Of a stretch of DNA of 64,000 nt, positions 19,113 to 31,659 are shown in pieces. The stretch covers positions 276,091 through 340,090 of the forward strand of contig NZ_JAFMST010000005.1 in the NCBI RefSeq assembly GCF_017916275.1. The letters are read 5' to 3'. The position numbers and the translations under genes were made by a program. This DNA comes from Rubellimicrobium arenae. GTDB taxonomy: Bacteria; Pseudomonadota; Alphaproteobacteria; Rhodobacterales; Rhodobacteraceae. Every line of letters starts with the position of its first letter. Positions within the stretch are counted from its first letter, which is position 1. The notes beneath the pieces were generated by a model. That model ran no database searches, had not been told where the DNA came from, and saw nothing but the letters and a program-made list of their open reading frames with translations.

Positions 19113-20260
19113 AGGTCTTCGTCCTTGCCGGAGAGCCTTCGGGAGACCGGCTGGGGGCCGCCGCAATGGCCGGTCTGAAGAGCCTTCGCCCGGACGTGGT
19201 CTTCGAAGGCGTAGGCGGGGATGCGATGGCCGGAGAGGGGCTTTCGAGCCTTTTCCCGATGTCGGATCTCAGCGTCATGGGGGTCGTCGAGGTGCTGGGA
19301 CGATACCGGCTTCTTCGGCAGCGGCTCGATCAGACCATTCAGGCGGTGCTGGCGTCGCGGCCGGACATCCTGCTCACGATCGACAGTCCTGATTTCGGCC
19401 TCCGTGTGGCGCGCGCGGTCAAGGCGGCAGGTGCTCCGGTTCGCTGCGTCCATTACGTTGCTCCGACCATCTGGGCGTGGCGGCCCGGGCGCGCGCGGAA
19501 GCTGCGGGGGGTGTCGGACCAATTGCTGGCCCTCTTCCCCTTCGAGCCGCCGCTCTGGGAGGCGCAGGGCATTCCCTGCGACTTCGTCGGCCATCCGGTC
19601 GTGGCCGAACCTGTGGCCACCCAAGCCGAGGCCCAGGCCTTCCGGAGCGCGCTCGGGATCGGGGATGCTCCCCTGGTGCTCGCTCTGCCCGGTTCGCGCC
19701 GGAGCGAGGTCGAACGACTGAGCGCCCGGTTCGGAGAGGCCTTGGGCCGCGTGGCCGCCGCACGCCCAGGGACGCAAGTCGTGCTTCCGGCGGCCGGGCC
19801 TGTCGCCGATCTGGTGCGCGACCTCACGGCCTCCTGGCCCCTCAAGCCGGTGATCCTCAATCCGCGGAGCGACCCACTGGCCCAAGGCGCAAAGAGGGCA
19901 GCCTTCAAGGCAGCCGATGTGGCGCTGGCGGCCTCTGGAACCGTCTCGCTTGAGTTGGCGGCAAGCGGGACGCCGATGGTGATCGCCTATGACATGGCCT
20001 GGATGACCTGGCAGGTGGCGCGCTGGATGGTTAAGGTGGACACGGCAACCCTTGTGAACATCGTCTCGGATGTCCGTGCCGTGCCCGAGTTTCTTGGCCC
20101 CAACTGCCAGCCCGGACCGATCGCCGACTCCCTGCTTTCGGTCATGGCCAACCCCGGCGCCCAGCGGGCCGCCATGGAGTTGACCATGCAGCGGCTCGGC
20201 GCAGGAGGGGAACCCCCCGGGCTCCGGGCTGCCAGGGCCATCCTGGCCCGGTGGAGCTGA
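19109..20260 (+). CDS. lpxB: Lipid-A-disaccharide synthase
   Basis: Joins UDP-2,3-diacylglucosamine to lipid X to make the lipid A disaccharide at the inner membrane. The 383-residue GT-B glycosyltransferase begins VFVLAGEPSGDRLGAA. It carries GVGGDAMAGEGL, the conserved YVAPTIWAWRPGR and LALPGSRRSEV, and ends in the usual family region SGTVSLELAASGTPMVIAYDM. The GTG start overlaps the lpxI stop. It is the last gene of the long plus-strand run and faces mnmA with 25 bases between their stops. Confidence 0.95.
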   Translation: MKVFVLAGEPSGDRLGAAAMAGLKSLRPDVVFEGVGGDAMAGEGLSSLFPMSDLSVMGVVEVLGRYRLLRQRLDQTIQAVLASRPDILLTIDSPDFGLRVARAVKAAGAPVRCVHYVAPTIWAWRPGRARKLRGVSDQLLALFPFEPPLWEAQGIPCDFVGHPVVAEPVATQAEAQAFRSALGIGDAPLVLALPGSRRSEVERLSARFGEALGRVAAARPGTQVVLPAAGPVADLVRDLTASWPLKPVILNPRSDPLAQGAKRAAFKAADVALAASGTVSLELAASGTPMVIAYDMAWMTWQVARWMVKVDTATLVNIVSDVRAVPEFLGPNCQPGPIADSLLSVMANPGAQRAAMELTMQRLGAGGEPPGLRAARAILARWS

Positions 20261-20285
20261 CGCCAGGCGACCCCCGGCGGGCCTG

Positions 20286-21431
20286 CTACGAGGCACGCGA
20301 AATCCAGCCGCCGCCCAGGACCCTGGTGCCTTCGGGGGCGTAGAACACGCAGGCTTGGCCAGGGGCTACGCCTTCTTCCGGCGATAGCAGGGTCACTTCC
20401 GCACCGTCCGGCGCAGGCCGGACCAGAGCGGGAACCGGCTGCCGAGTGGACCGAACGCGGACCAGCACGTCATGCTCCCGGTCCAGGGGTCCGTCGCCAA
20501 GCCAGTTCACCTCCCGCAGGCTGATCTGGCGGGAGCGGAGAAGGTCGCGCGGGCCGACCACGACCTGCCGCTTCTCGGCATCGAGCCGCACCACGAACAG
20601 CGGCTCGTCCAGTCCGCCGATCCCGAGCCCGCGCCGCTGTCCGACGGTGTAGCGAAGGACCCCGTCGTGCCGTCCCAGCACCCGGCCTTCGTGATCCACG
20701 ATGTCGCCCGGCTCCGCCGCTCCGGGCCGAAGCTTCTCGATGACGGCCGCATAGTTGCCCGACGGGACAAAGCAGATGTCCTGACTGTCCGGCTTGTCCG
20801 CGACGGGCAGCCCGTACCGCGCCGCAAGGGCTCGGGTCTCGGCCTTGGACGCAAGCCCTCCGAGGGGGAAGCGAAGGTAGCCAAGCTGCTCGCGCGAGGT
20901 GGAGAAGAGGAAGTACGACTGGTCGCGCGCCGGATCGGCCGCCCGGTGAAGTTCAGGCCCAAGGAGCCCCACCTCGCGCCGGATGTAATGCCCGGTCGCC
21001 ATGCAGTCGGCGTCCAGGTCCTTTGCCACATTGAGCAGATCCCGGAATTTCACCCGTTCATTGCATCGGATGCAAGGCACCGGTGTTGCGCCGGCCAGAT
21101 AGCTGTCCGCAAACTCATCGATTACCGATTGGCGAAACAGAGTTTCGTAATCGAGAACATAATGCGGGAAACCCATTGTTTCCGCAACGCGACGCGCGTC
21201 GTGAATATCGCGCCCCGCGCAGCAGGCCCCCTTTTTCGCAAGCGCGGCCCCGTGGTCATAAAGCTGCAAGGTGACGCCGACGACGTCGTAACCTTCCTCC
21301 GCCAACTGGGCGGCCACGACCGAACTGTCCACGCCGCCGGACATGGCGACCACCACGCGGGTTTCGCTCGGCGGCTTGGGAAGGCCCAGGGAGTTGAGCC
21401 CAAGGGTAGGAACGGCGGGATCGAGGGGCAT
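20286..21431 (-). CDS. mnmA: tRNA-specific 2-thiouridylase MnmA
   Basis: Thiolates U34 of Lys, Glu and Gln tRNAs using sulfur relayed as an enzyme persulfide. The 381-residue protein has the PP-loop SGGVDSSV near residue 30 and the active-site cysteine region [11 protein letters not shown]. The second cysteine is in [13 protein letters not shown], followed by [13 protein letters not shown]. The ATG at 21431 is chosen because it lies downstream of a good promoter; a further-upstream ATG at 21518 lies before that promoter. Confidence 0.95.
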   Translation of the reverse strand: MPLDPAVPTLGLNSLGLPKPPSETRVVVAMSGGVDSSVVAAQLAEEGYDVVGVTLQLYDHGAALAKKGACCAGRDIHDARRVAETMGFPHYVLDYETLFRQSVIDEFADSYLAGATPVPCIRCNERVKFRDLLNVAKDLDADCMATGHYIRREVGLLGPELHRAADPARDQSYFLFSTSREQLGYLRFPLGGLASKAETRALAARYGLPVADKPDSQDICFVPSGNYAAVIEKLRPGAAEPGDIVDHEGRVLGRHDGVLRYTVGQRRGLGIGGLDEPLFVVRLDAEKRQVVVGPRDLLRSRQISLREVNWLGDGPLDREHDVLVRVRSTRQPVPALVRPAPDGAEVTLLSPEEGVAPGQACVFYAPEGTRVLGGGWISRAS

Positions 21432-21477
21432 GAGAACCGGGTCCAGGCAGGGCCGTATTCGGCCCAAGTTGGTGGAC

Positions 21478-21505
21478 AATATAAGAAAATGCCGTCTATT
21501 CACAA
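21478..21505 (-). promoter_or_regulatory. Candidate sigma70-type promoter of mnmA
   Basis: Read on the minus strand, TTGTGA (-35) is separated by 16 bases from TATATT (-10). The start point would be near 21470, about 40 bases before the mnmA ATG. The divergent sciP gene starts 76 bases away on the other strand. Confidence 0.5.
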
Positions 21506-21580
21506 CCCCCGGCTTCACCCACTCTTAAGGCTGCAGGGCACAGCATCCCCGACGCGAGGACCGTCAAACAGGGGTGAGAG

Positions 21581-21859
21581 ATGTTTCTGCGCAAGGTTGA
21601 TGGGCCGCGTTCGGTAACGCTGCCCGATGGAACGATCATGACCCGGGCGGATCTGCCGCCGCCCGACACGCGAAGGTGGGTGGCCTCGCGGAAGGCTGCG
21701 GTGGTGCGCGCGGTGACTGCGGGACTGATCTCCCGCGGCACGGCGCTGGGGACCTACGGTCTCAGCGACGAGGAGTTCACGGAATGGGAACAGGCTGTCT
21801 CTTCGCATGGGGAGGCTGCGCTCCGGACGACATGGCTGCAGAAGTATCGACAACCATAA
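21581..21859 (+). CDS. sciP: SciP-type CtrA inhibitor (DUF1153)
   Basis: Small helix-turn-helix protein known in Caulobacter to bind CtrA and block its activation of target promoters. The 92-residue protein has the family start FLRKVDGPRSVTLPDGTIMTRADLPPPDTRRWV and the HTH region KAAVVRAVTAGLISRGTALGTYGLSDEEF. It is immediately upstream of ctrA in the same direction, so regulator and antagonist may be co-regulated. The family is recognised from sequence; its role here is by analogy. Confidence 0.88.
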   Translation: MFLRKVDGPRSVTLPDGTIMTRADLPPPDTRRWVASRKAAVVRAVTAGLISRGTALGTYGLSDEEFTEWEQAVSSHGEAALRTTWLQKYRQP

Positions 21860-21884
21860 CGAGAAATGTAATTACGGAGATCTC

Positions 21885-21899
21885 GTAACGAGCAGTTAA
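21885..21899 (+). promoter_or_regulatory. Candidate CtrA-binding box upstream of ctrA
   Basis: GTAA-N7-TTAA, one mismatch from the CtrA consensus TTAA-N7-TTAA, followed by C. It lies 50 bases before the ctrA start and suggests autoregulation, as known in Caulobacter. Two GANTC sites (21925-21929 and 21953-21957), the target of the CcrM methylase, flank the start codon. Confidence 0.5.
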
Positions 21900-21948
21900 C
21901 CAATGGCCCATTAGGGTGGCTCGCGAATCGAGTAGCGGAGGCCCCGGG

Positions 21949-22665
21949 ATGCGAATCCTGCTCGTAGAAGATGACCCGACTACCTCTCGCAGCATCGAGT
22001 TGATGCTGACCCACGCCAACCTGAACGTTTACGCGACGGACTTGGGCGAGGAGGGGATCGATCTTGCGAAGCTTTACGACTACGATTTGATCATCCTCGA
22101 CCTCAATCTTCCCGATATTCCGGGCCACGAGGTGCTTCGACAGTTGCGCCTTTCCAAGGTCGAAACACCTATCCTGATCCTTTCGGGAGAGGATGACACC
22201 GACAGCAAGCTCAGGGGCTTCGGGTTCGGGGCGGATGACTACCTGACCAAGCCCTTCCACCGGGAGGAGCTGGTCGCCCGCATCCATGCGATCATCCGCC
22301 GGTCCAAGGGCCACTCGCAGTCGGTCATCCGGACGGGCCGGATTGCCGTCAACCTCGACGCCAAGACCGTCGAGGTCGGCGGGCAACCCGTTCACCTGAC
22401 CGGGAAGGAGTACCAGATGCTGGAACTCCTTTCGCTTCGGAAAGGGACGACCCTGACGAAGGAGATGTTCCTCAACCACCTTTATGGCGGCATGGACGAG
22501 CCCGAGCTGAAGATCATCGACGTCTTCATCTGCAAGCTTCGCAAGAAGCTGGCGCAAGCGACCGGGGGCGAGAGCTACATCGAGACCGTCTGGGGGCGTG
22601 GTTACGTGCTGCGCGATCCAGAGCCCGTGGAACGTGACATGGAGCGGATGGCAGTCGGGGCCTGA
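21949..22665 (+). CDS. ctrA: Cell cycle response regulator CtrA
   Basis: DNA-binding master regulator of alphaproteobacteria; in Rhodobacterales it controls motility, gene transfer agents and related traits. The 238-residue OmpR-type protein has receiver acidic residues E7, D8 and D9, phospho-acceptor D51 ([10 protein letters not shown]) and lysine in [12 protein letters not shown] winged-helix domain follows (residues 125-225: [18 protein letters not shown], then [12 protein letters not shown]). The ATG of MRILLVEDD is the family start; an 11-residue upstream extension is unlikely. Confidence 0.96.
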   Translation: MRILLVEDDPTTSRSIELMLTHANLNVYATDLGEEGIDLAKLYDYDLIILDLNLPDIPGHEVLRQLRLSKVETPILILSGEDDTDSKLRGFGFGADDYLTKPFHREELVARIHAIIRRSKGHSQSVIRTGRIAVNLDAKTVEVGGQPVHLTGKEYQMLELLSLRKGTTLTKEMFLNHLYGGMDEPELKIIDVFICKLRKKLAQATGGESYIETVWGRGYVLRDPEPVERDMERMAVGA

Positions 22666-27215
<4,550 letters not shown>

Positions 27216-27291
27216 CGAAGCCACCGCCGGCAGGACAGACCCGCCCCCGGTTCACTGGGCAGAAGGCCACAGTTCCCTCGTCGGCAACTAT

Positions 27292-27306
27292 GTTCTCATA
27301 AAGTTC
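27292..27306 (+). promoter_or_regulatory. LexA (SOS) box, alphaproteobacterial type
   Basis: GTTC-TCATAAA-GTTC matches exactly the alphaproteobacterial LexA consensus GTTC-N7-GTTC. It lies 63 bases before the start of a 39-codon membrane-protein gene. An inverted copy of its first eight bases (ATGAGAAC) is at 27326-27333. A possible promoter (TTCCCT at 27273, CATAAA at 27297) would be covered by the box. Confidence 0.75.
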
Positions 27307-27368
27307 TTTACAGGTGATGAAGAGCATGAGAACAAATGGGCAACGAATCTGAACGACAGGAGGACGGG

Positions 27369-27488
27369 ATGGAACGCGACGACGAACTGATGACCGAACT
27401 CGACTGGGATCTGCTGTCCGACGCCGTCGGAGCCCTGTCCTTGGTCGTGATCCTTGTGGGGTCCCTGGTCCTGCCCAGCTTTCTCTGA
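27369..27488 (+). CDS. SOS-controlled small membrane protein (39 aa), SidA-like candidate
   Basis: The frame starts with ATG behind a strong Shine-Dalgarno (ACAGGAGGACGGG). It encodes an acidic N-terminus (MERDDELMTELDWDLLSD) and one hydrophobic helix from about residue 19 to the end (VGALSLVVILVGSLVLPSFL). An exact LexA box is upstream and a rho-independent terminator follows 130 bases downstream, so this is a complete small transcription unit. By analogy with Caulobacter SidA, a small SOS-induced inner-membrane division inhibitor, it may act on the divisome; that is inference from size, topology and regulation, not sequence identity. An in-frame ATG at 27336 would add 11 residues. Confidence 0.7.
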   Translation: MERDDELMTELDWDLLSDAVGALSLVVILVGSLVLPSFL

Positions 27489-27618
27489 TCTGCCCGCGCC
27501 CCCGTACCGGCGCCGCCTCCCTGTCTCGAGACGGGAAACTTGGCCGACTGCCCTGTGGCCAAGGGGGAACCATCTGGTTCCCGGCGGATGATCCGGGTCC
27601 CGGCGGGGGTGCTTCCTC

Positions 27619-27655
27619 AGCCGCCGCGCGCCTGTCAGGTCGCGGCGGCTTTTTT
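27619..27655 (+). terminator. Rho-independent terminator
   Basis: A perfect 10-base stem (AGCCGCCGCG / CGCGGCGGCT, 12-base loop) is followed by six T. It ends plus-strand transcription from recG and the small SOS gene. The stem overlaps the last codons of the convergent scaffold-protein gene (ending KKAAAT). Confidence 0.8.
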
Positions 27656-28096
27656 CTGCGTTCCGGACGCCTGTTCGATGGCCTCGAGCGTGGCCTCGAT
27701 CGCGAGCATGATCGAGCCATGCCGGTTCGGATGGTCGCGGGCCGGGATCAGCACCGCAAAGCCGTCCCAGGGCGCGACCGGAGGTTCGGCCCCGTCCCGC
27801 AGCATGGACCAGAGCGCGTCACGTCCCTCCCGGACCTGGTCGGGGGTCAGCCCCACGACAGTCGCGCCGACGACCGAGGCTGCGGCCTGGCCCAGCGCGC
27901 AGGCACGGACATCCTGGGCGAACTCGCGGACGCGGCCATCCTCCAGCGCCACCTCCACGGCCACCGAGGAGCCGCACAGGGGCGCACGTCGCCGGGCCGT
28001 GCCCTGCGGCTCGGGCAGGTGGCCCAGGCGCGGAATGCTGGAGGCGAGCGCCAGGATGCGGGTGGAGTAGAGTTGCAGGAGGTCCTGGTCCGACAT
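27635..28096 (-). CDS. IscU/NifU-N-like iron-sulfur scaffold protein
   Basis: Member of the NifU N-terminal fold family, 153 residues. Two of the three IscU ligand cysteines are recognisable ([13 protein letters not shown] and [14 protein letters not shown]). The third position reads RHGSIML, where IscU has a cysteine after the histidine. This reduced form is widespread in alphaproteobacteria; whether it holds clusters is unclear. The ATG of MSDQDLL is chosen as the family start. It is divergent from hisI with 67 bases between starts. Confidence 0.8.
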   Translation of the reverse strand: MSDQDLLQLYSTRILALASSIPRLGHLPEPQGTARRRAPLCGSSVAVEVALEDGRVREFAQDVRACALGQAAASVVGATVVGLTPDQVREGRDALWSMLRDGAEPPVAPWDGFAVLIPARDHPNRHGSIMLAIEATLEAIEQASGTQKKAAAT

Positions 28097-28163
28097 GATT
28101 TGCCCTTCGGTCGCGTCACGCCTAGATAGGCGCGTTCGCCCGTGTTGCCAAAGGACTCCTGCC

Positions 28164-28529
28164 ATGGCCTTCGATCCTGCGACCTTGACCTACAACGACG
28201 CGGGACTGATCCCGGCCATCGCGCAGGATCATGCCACCGGCGAGGTGCTCATGCTCGCCTGGATGAACGCCGAGTCTGTCGCCCGCACGCTCGAGACCGG
28301 TCGCGTGACCTACTGGTCCCGGTCGCGCCGCGCCTTTTGGGTCAAGGGCGAAACGAGCGGCCATGTCCAGGAGCTGGTGGAGCTGAGGGTGGATTGCGAC
28401 CGCGACGCGCTCCTTCTCAAGGTGCGCCAGACTGGGCCGGCCTGCCACACGGGCGCGCGCAGCTGTTTCTTCACGTCCGTGCGCGATGGCGTGGAGCGGT
28501 CAGAGGCCGATCCGGCGGCGTATGTCTGA
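28164..28529 (+). CDS. hisI: Phosphoribosyl-AMP cyclohydrolase
   Basis: Third step of histidine synthesis; opens the adenine ring of PR-AMP. The 121-residue protein has [37 protein letters not shown], the metal-binding [10 protein letters not shown], and the zinc cysteines in [13 protein letters not shown]. It is a stand-alone HisI without the HisE domain. Its 3' end overlaps the convergent gluQ gene by 30 bases. Confidence 0.95.
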   Translation: MAFDPATLTYNDAGLIPAIAQDHATGEVLMLAWMNAESVARTLETGRVTYWSRSRRAFWVKGETSGHVQELVELRVDCDRDALLLKVRQTGPACHTGARSCFFTSVRDGVERSEADPAAYV

Positions 28530-29345
28530 CGGCGTCTCGCCCTCGGCCCGGTAGCGGGCGATAGCCTTGGCATCCTCGCGCTTCGCCAGCCGCCGCCCGT
28601 GTTCGTCGCGGATCAGGCGGTGATGGTGATAGGTAGGCTTCGGCAATCCGAGCAGCTGCTGCAGCAGCACATGGATCGGGGTCGCCTCGGCGAGATCCTC
28701 GCCCCGCGTGACCAGCGTCACCCCCTGGGCCGCATCGTCCACGGTTACGGACAGGTGATACGAGGTGCCGAAGTCCCTTCGGGCGAGCACGACGTCCCCG
28801 ACCTCGCGGATCATCCGGATCGGATCGACGACGACCTGTCCCGGGCGATGCACTCCGGTCTCCGTGTAATGGGGGACCTTTGTGCCGGACAAGGCCAGTT
28901 CCATGTCGAGCCGCAGCGCCACGCCCTCGGGAAGCGGCCCGGTCCGCGGCCGGTGCCGGCAGGTGCCGGGGTAGACGATCCCGTCAGGTCCGATCAGCGG
29001 CGCCCCGCCTTCCTGCGGCGCGGTCGCGGCCTCGAGGATATCGCGGCGCTGGCAGGTGCAGGGATAAAGGAGCCCCAGCGCCCAGAGTTCGGCCAGCGCC
29101 GCGCGGTAAGTCCCAAGCCGATCCGACTGGCGCATCGGCGGCTCGTCCCAGCCAAGCCCGAGCCAGGCCAGGTCGTCCAGCGCCTGTTGCTCCCATTGCG
29201 GCTTGGAGCGGACCCGGTCGATATCCTCGATCCGGAGCAGGAAGGCGCCCCCCGCCGCGCGGGCGAGGTCATGGGCGGTGATGGCGGCAAAGGCGTGACC
29301 GAGGTGCAGCGGCCCCGTGGGCGAGGGCGCGAACCGTGTCCTCAC
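28500..29345 (-). CDS. gluQ: Glutamyl-Q tRNA(Asp) synthetase
   Basis: Truncated glutamyl-tRNA synthetase paralogue that attaches glutamate to queuosine 34 of tRNA-Asp. The 281-residue protein has [17 protein letters not shown] (HIGH-type motif), the zinc-site cysteines in [10 protein letters not shown] with a later YPGTCRH, and the KMSKS equivalent RRLAKRED. It lacks the anticodon-binding domain of GltX, which distinguishes GluQ. The GTG start overlaps the trmFO stop (GTGA). Confidence 0.93.
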   Translation of the reverse strand: MRTRFAPSPTGPLHLGHAFAAITAHDLARAAGGAFLLRIEDIDRVRSKPQWEQQALDDLAWLGLGWDEPPMRQSDRLGTYRAALAELWALGLLYPCTCQRRDILEAATAPQEGGAPLIGPDGIVYPGTCRHRPRTGPLPEGVALRLDMELALSGTKVPHYTETGVHRPGQVVVDPIRMIREVGDVVLARRDFGTSYHLSVTVDDAAQGVTLVTRGEDLAEATPIHVLLQQLLGLPKPTYHHHRLIRDEHGRRLAKREDAKAIARYRAEGETPSDIRRRIGL

Positions 29346-30700
29346 TCGGCCGCCTGAGCCAGTCCGCCCGCCAGCCATGCGGTCCAGTCGGCCTTGGCCC
29401 GTTCCGTGTAGCCGCGATACCGGTCGGCTCGCCCGCGACGGCCCGAGCGCGCCTCGGGCAAGGGCGGGAACAGGCCGAAATTCACGTTCATCGGCTGGAA
29501 CGTCCTGGCGTCCGCGCCCCCGGTGATGTGGCTCAGCAGAGCCCCGACCGCGGTGGTCGGCGGCACATGCGGCAGGACCTCACCCTTCAGCTCGGCGGCA
29601 GCGAGACGGCCCGCCAGCATCCCCATGGACGCCGATTCCACGTAGCCCTCGACGCCGGTGATCTGGCCGGCAAAGCGGAGATGGGGCCCGGCCTTCAGCC
29701 GCATCTGCCCATCCAGCAGCGTGGGCGAGTTGATGAACGTGTTCCGGTGGATGCCGCCAAGGCGGGCAAAGCTTGCGTTCTCAAGCCCCGGGATGCCCCG
29801 GAAAACAGCGGTTTGCGCCCCGTACTTCATCTTGGTCTGGAAGCCCACGATGTTGTACAGCGTCCCCAGCGCGTTGTCGCGGCGCAACTGGACCACGGCA
29901 TAGGGCTTCACGTCCGGCTGATGGGCGTTGGTCAGCCCGACCGGCTTCATCGGACCAAAGCGCAAGGTTTCGCGCCCACGCTCGGCCATCACCTCGACCG
30001 GGAGGCATCCATCAAAGTAACCAGCGGTCTCGCCCTCATGGAACTCCGTCTTCTCGGCGGCGAGAAGCGCGTCGATGAAGGCCTCGTACTGGTCACGGGT
30101 CATCGGGCAGTTGATGTAGGCGGTCCGCTCCTCCTCGGTCTCGCCCTTGTCGTAGCGCGACTGGAGCCAGGCCACGTTCATGTCGATCGTGTCGGCATGG
30201 ACGATGGGCGCGATGGCATCGAAGAACGCCAGCGACTCTGCCCCGGTCGCCTGACGGATCGACTCGGCCAGCGGACCCGAGGTGAGGGGTCCGGTCGCAA
30301 CGATCCAGCGGCCATTCGCCGGAAGCGCGGAGATCTCCTCCTCGACCACGGAAATCAGGGGATGCTGCCGAACCGCCTGCGTCACCGACTGGGAGAACGC
30401 CTCCCGGTCGACGGCCAGCGCGCCGCCGGCGGGCAGGCGGTGCCGGGCCGCCATCTGCATGACGAGCGAGCCCGCCGCCCTCATCTCCCAGTGCAGCAGG
30501 CCCACGGCGTTCTGCTCATGGTCGTCCGACCGGAAGGAATTGGAGCAGACCATCTCGGCCAGGTCGCCCGTCTTGTGGGCGAATGTGCCGGTCTTGGGCC
30601 GCATCTCGTGGATGACGGCGGGCACGCCGGCCTGGGCCGCGGCCCAAGCCGCCTCGACCCCCGCCATCCCGCCGCCGATGATATGGATCGCGTCGCTCAT
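29342..30700 (-). CDS. trmFO: Methylenetetrahydrofolate-tRNA uracil-5-methyltransferase TrmFO
   Basis: Folate- and FAD-dependent enzyme that makes m5U54 in the T-loop of tRNA. The 452-residue protein has the FAD-binding [15 protein letters not shown] and the family blocks [10 protein letters not shown] and [12 protein letters not shown]. Also present are [14 protein letters not shown] and [35 protein letters not shown]. It is co-translated with gluQ, so two tRNA-modification genes form one unit. Confidence 0.95.
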   Translation of the reverse strand: MSDAIHIIGGGMAGVEAAWAAAQAGVPAVIHEMRPKTGTFAHKTGDLAEMVCSNSFRSDDHEQNAVGLLHWEMRAAGSLVMQMAARHRLPAGGALAVDREAFSQSVTQAVRQHPLISVVEEEISALPANGRWIVATGPLTSGPLAESIRQATGAESLAFFDAIAPIVHADTIDMNVAWLQSRYDKGETEEERTAYINCPMTRDQYEAFIDALLAAEKTEFHEGETAGYFDGCLPVEVMAERGRETLRFGPMKPVGLTNAHQPDVKPYAVVQLRRDNALGTLYNIVGFQTKMKYGAQTAVFRGIPGLENASFARLGGIHRNTFINSPTLLDGQMRLKAGPHLRFAGQITGVEGYVESASMGMLAGRLAAAELKGEVLPHVPPTTAVGALLSHITGGADARTFQPMNVNFGLFPPLPEARSGRRGRADRYRGYTERAKADWTAWLAGGLAQAAE

Positions 30701-30815
30701 GGGCAGGGGTCTAGGGCGATCCCGCCGGATTGGGAAGGGCGAAGCCGGTCAGATCGCCGCGATCCCGGCGCCGTCGACAAGACCGGCCCACCCGTCGGCG
30801 GCAAAGCTCCGGGCC

Positions 30816-31508
30816 TCAGCGGCCCGGCAGGATCTCGAACAAGCTGCGGGAATCGAAGGTCGTCCCCGCCTTGGGTCCGATGGCCAGCCGCGCCCCGACG
30901 CTCACATAAGCCTCCGGATCCTCGTCCACGCTCCTCCGGCCGACTTCGGCGTAGAGGGTCGGCCCCAGGCCGAGTTGGTACTCGCCCCCCAGGGCCAAAC
31001 GGCTGCCTTCGATGTCGCCGGTCAGCCCGCCGGCAAAGCCGGTCGCGGCGAAGTTGCCGAACCCGTAGCGCGCGTCCACCGACAGCATGCCGCCGTCGCC
31101 GTCGTCCCCATTGTACGAGCCTAGCGAACCCTGGATGTTGCCGCCCATGACCTCTGTCGCGGCCTCGACCCCGTACAGGTTGGTCTCGTCATCGTCGTTG
31201 CTGTCCCGCCCGACATAAAGGCCGACGGTCGCCATCGGCAGGCGGTCGTAGAAGCCGTGCAGCGTCGTGTTATGGCCGCCCAGGCCCAACTCGCGCGAGT
31301 TGTGGTAGGACAGGTCCGCCGCCGCGCCAAAGCCGGAATAGATGTCGAACTCCAGGGCGCCGCGGTACTCCTTTTCGCCCAGGTCGAGGTCGTCGGCATA
31401 GGCCAGCAGCTCGGTCGAGATCTCGGCGCCGGCAAAGCCTTGCGCGGCGGCCATGCCGCCGGGCAGCGCGAGGAGAACCGCGAAAGCGGGAAGGAAGCGG
31501 GTGGTCAT
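30816..31508 (-). CDS. Predicted outer-membrane beta-barrel protein
   Basis: The 230-residue precursor has a signal peptide (MTTRFLPAFAVLLALPGGMAAAQ). The mature part has alternating hydrophobic strands (LEFDIYSGFGAAADLSYHN; MATVGLYVGRD; LALGGEYQLGLGPTLYAEVGRRS) rich in glycine and aromatic residues, as in small barrels. Acidic repeats such as NDDDETN and GDDGDGG could be surface loops, possibly calcium-binding. It resembles porin-like proteins of Rhodobacterales, but no precise family is recognised. Confidence 0.65.
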   Translation of the reverse strand: MTTRFLPAFAVLLALPGGMAAAQGFAGAEISTELLAYADDLDLGEKEYRGALEFDIYSGFGAAADLSYHNSRELGLGGHNTTLHGFYDRLPMATVGLYVGRDSNDDDETNLYGVEAATEVMGGNIQGSLGSYNGDDGDGGMLSVDARYGFGNFAATGFAGGLTGDIEGSRLALGGEYQLGLGPTLYAEVGRRSVDEDPEAYVSVGARLAIGPKAGTTFDSRSLFEILPGR

Positions 31509-31615
31509 GCTCGTGCCCTCATGTGATGCGGACCTTGGGCGGTCACGTCTCGGTTGGCTGCATCCTGCGACCAAGCGCGATGAGGGGCAAGGGGGCGTCG
31601 GCACGTTGGCGCCCA

Positions 31616-31639
31616 GGTCCGGCAGAGAACCGCCGGACC
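31616..31639 (-). terminator. Candidate transcription-end hairpin after gyrA
   Basis: A perfect 8-base inverted repeat (GGTCCGGC / GCCGGACC, 8-base loop) lies 20 bases after the gyrA stop. No U-tract follows on the minus strand, so it may mark a 3' end stabilised by the stem rather than an intrinsic terminator. Confidence 0.35.
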
Positions 31640-31659
31640 CGCAAGGTTTTCCGACGCGG

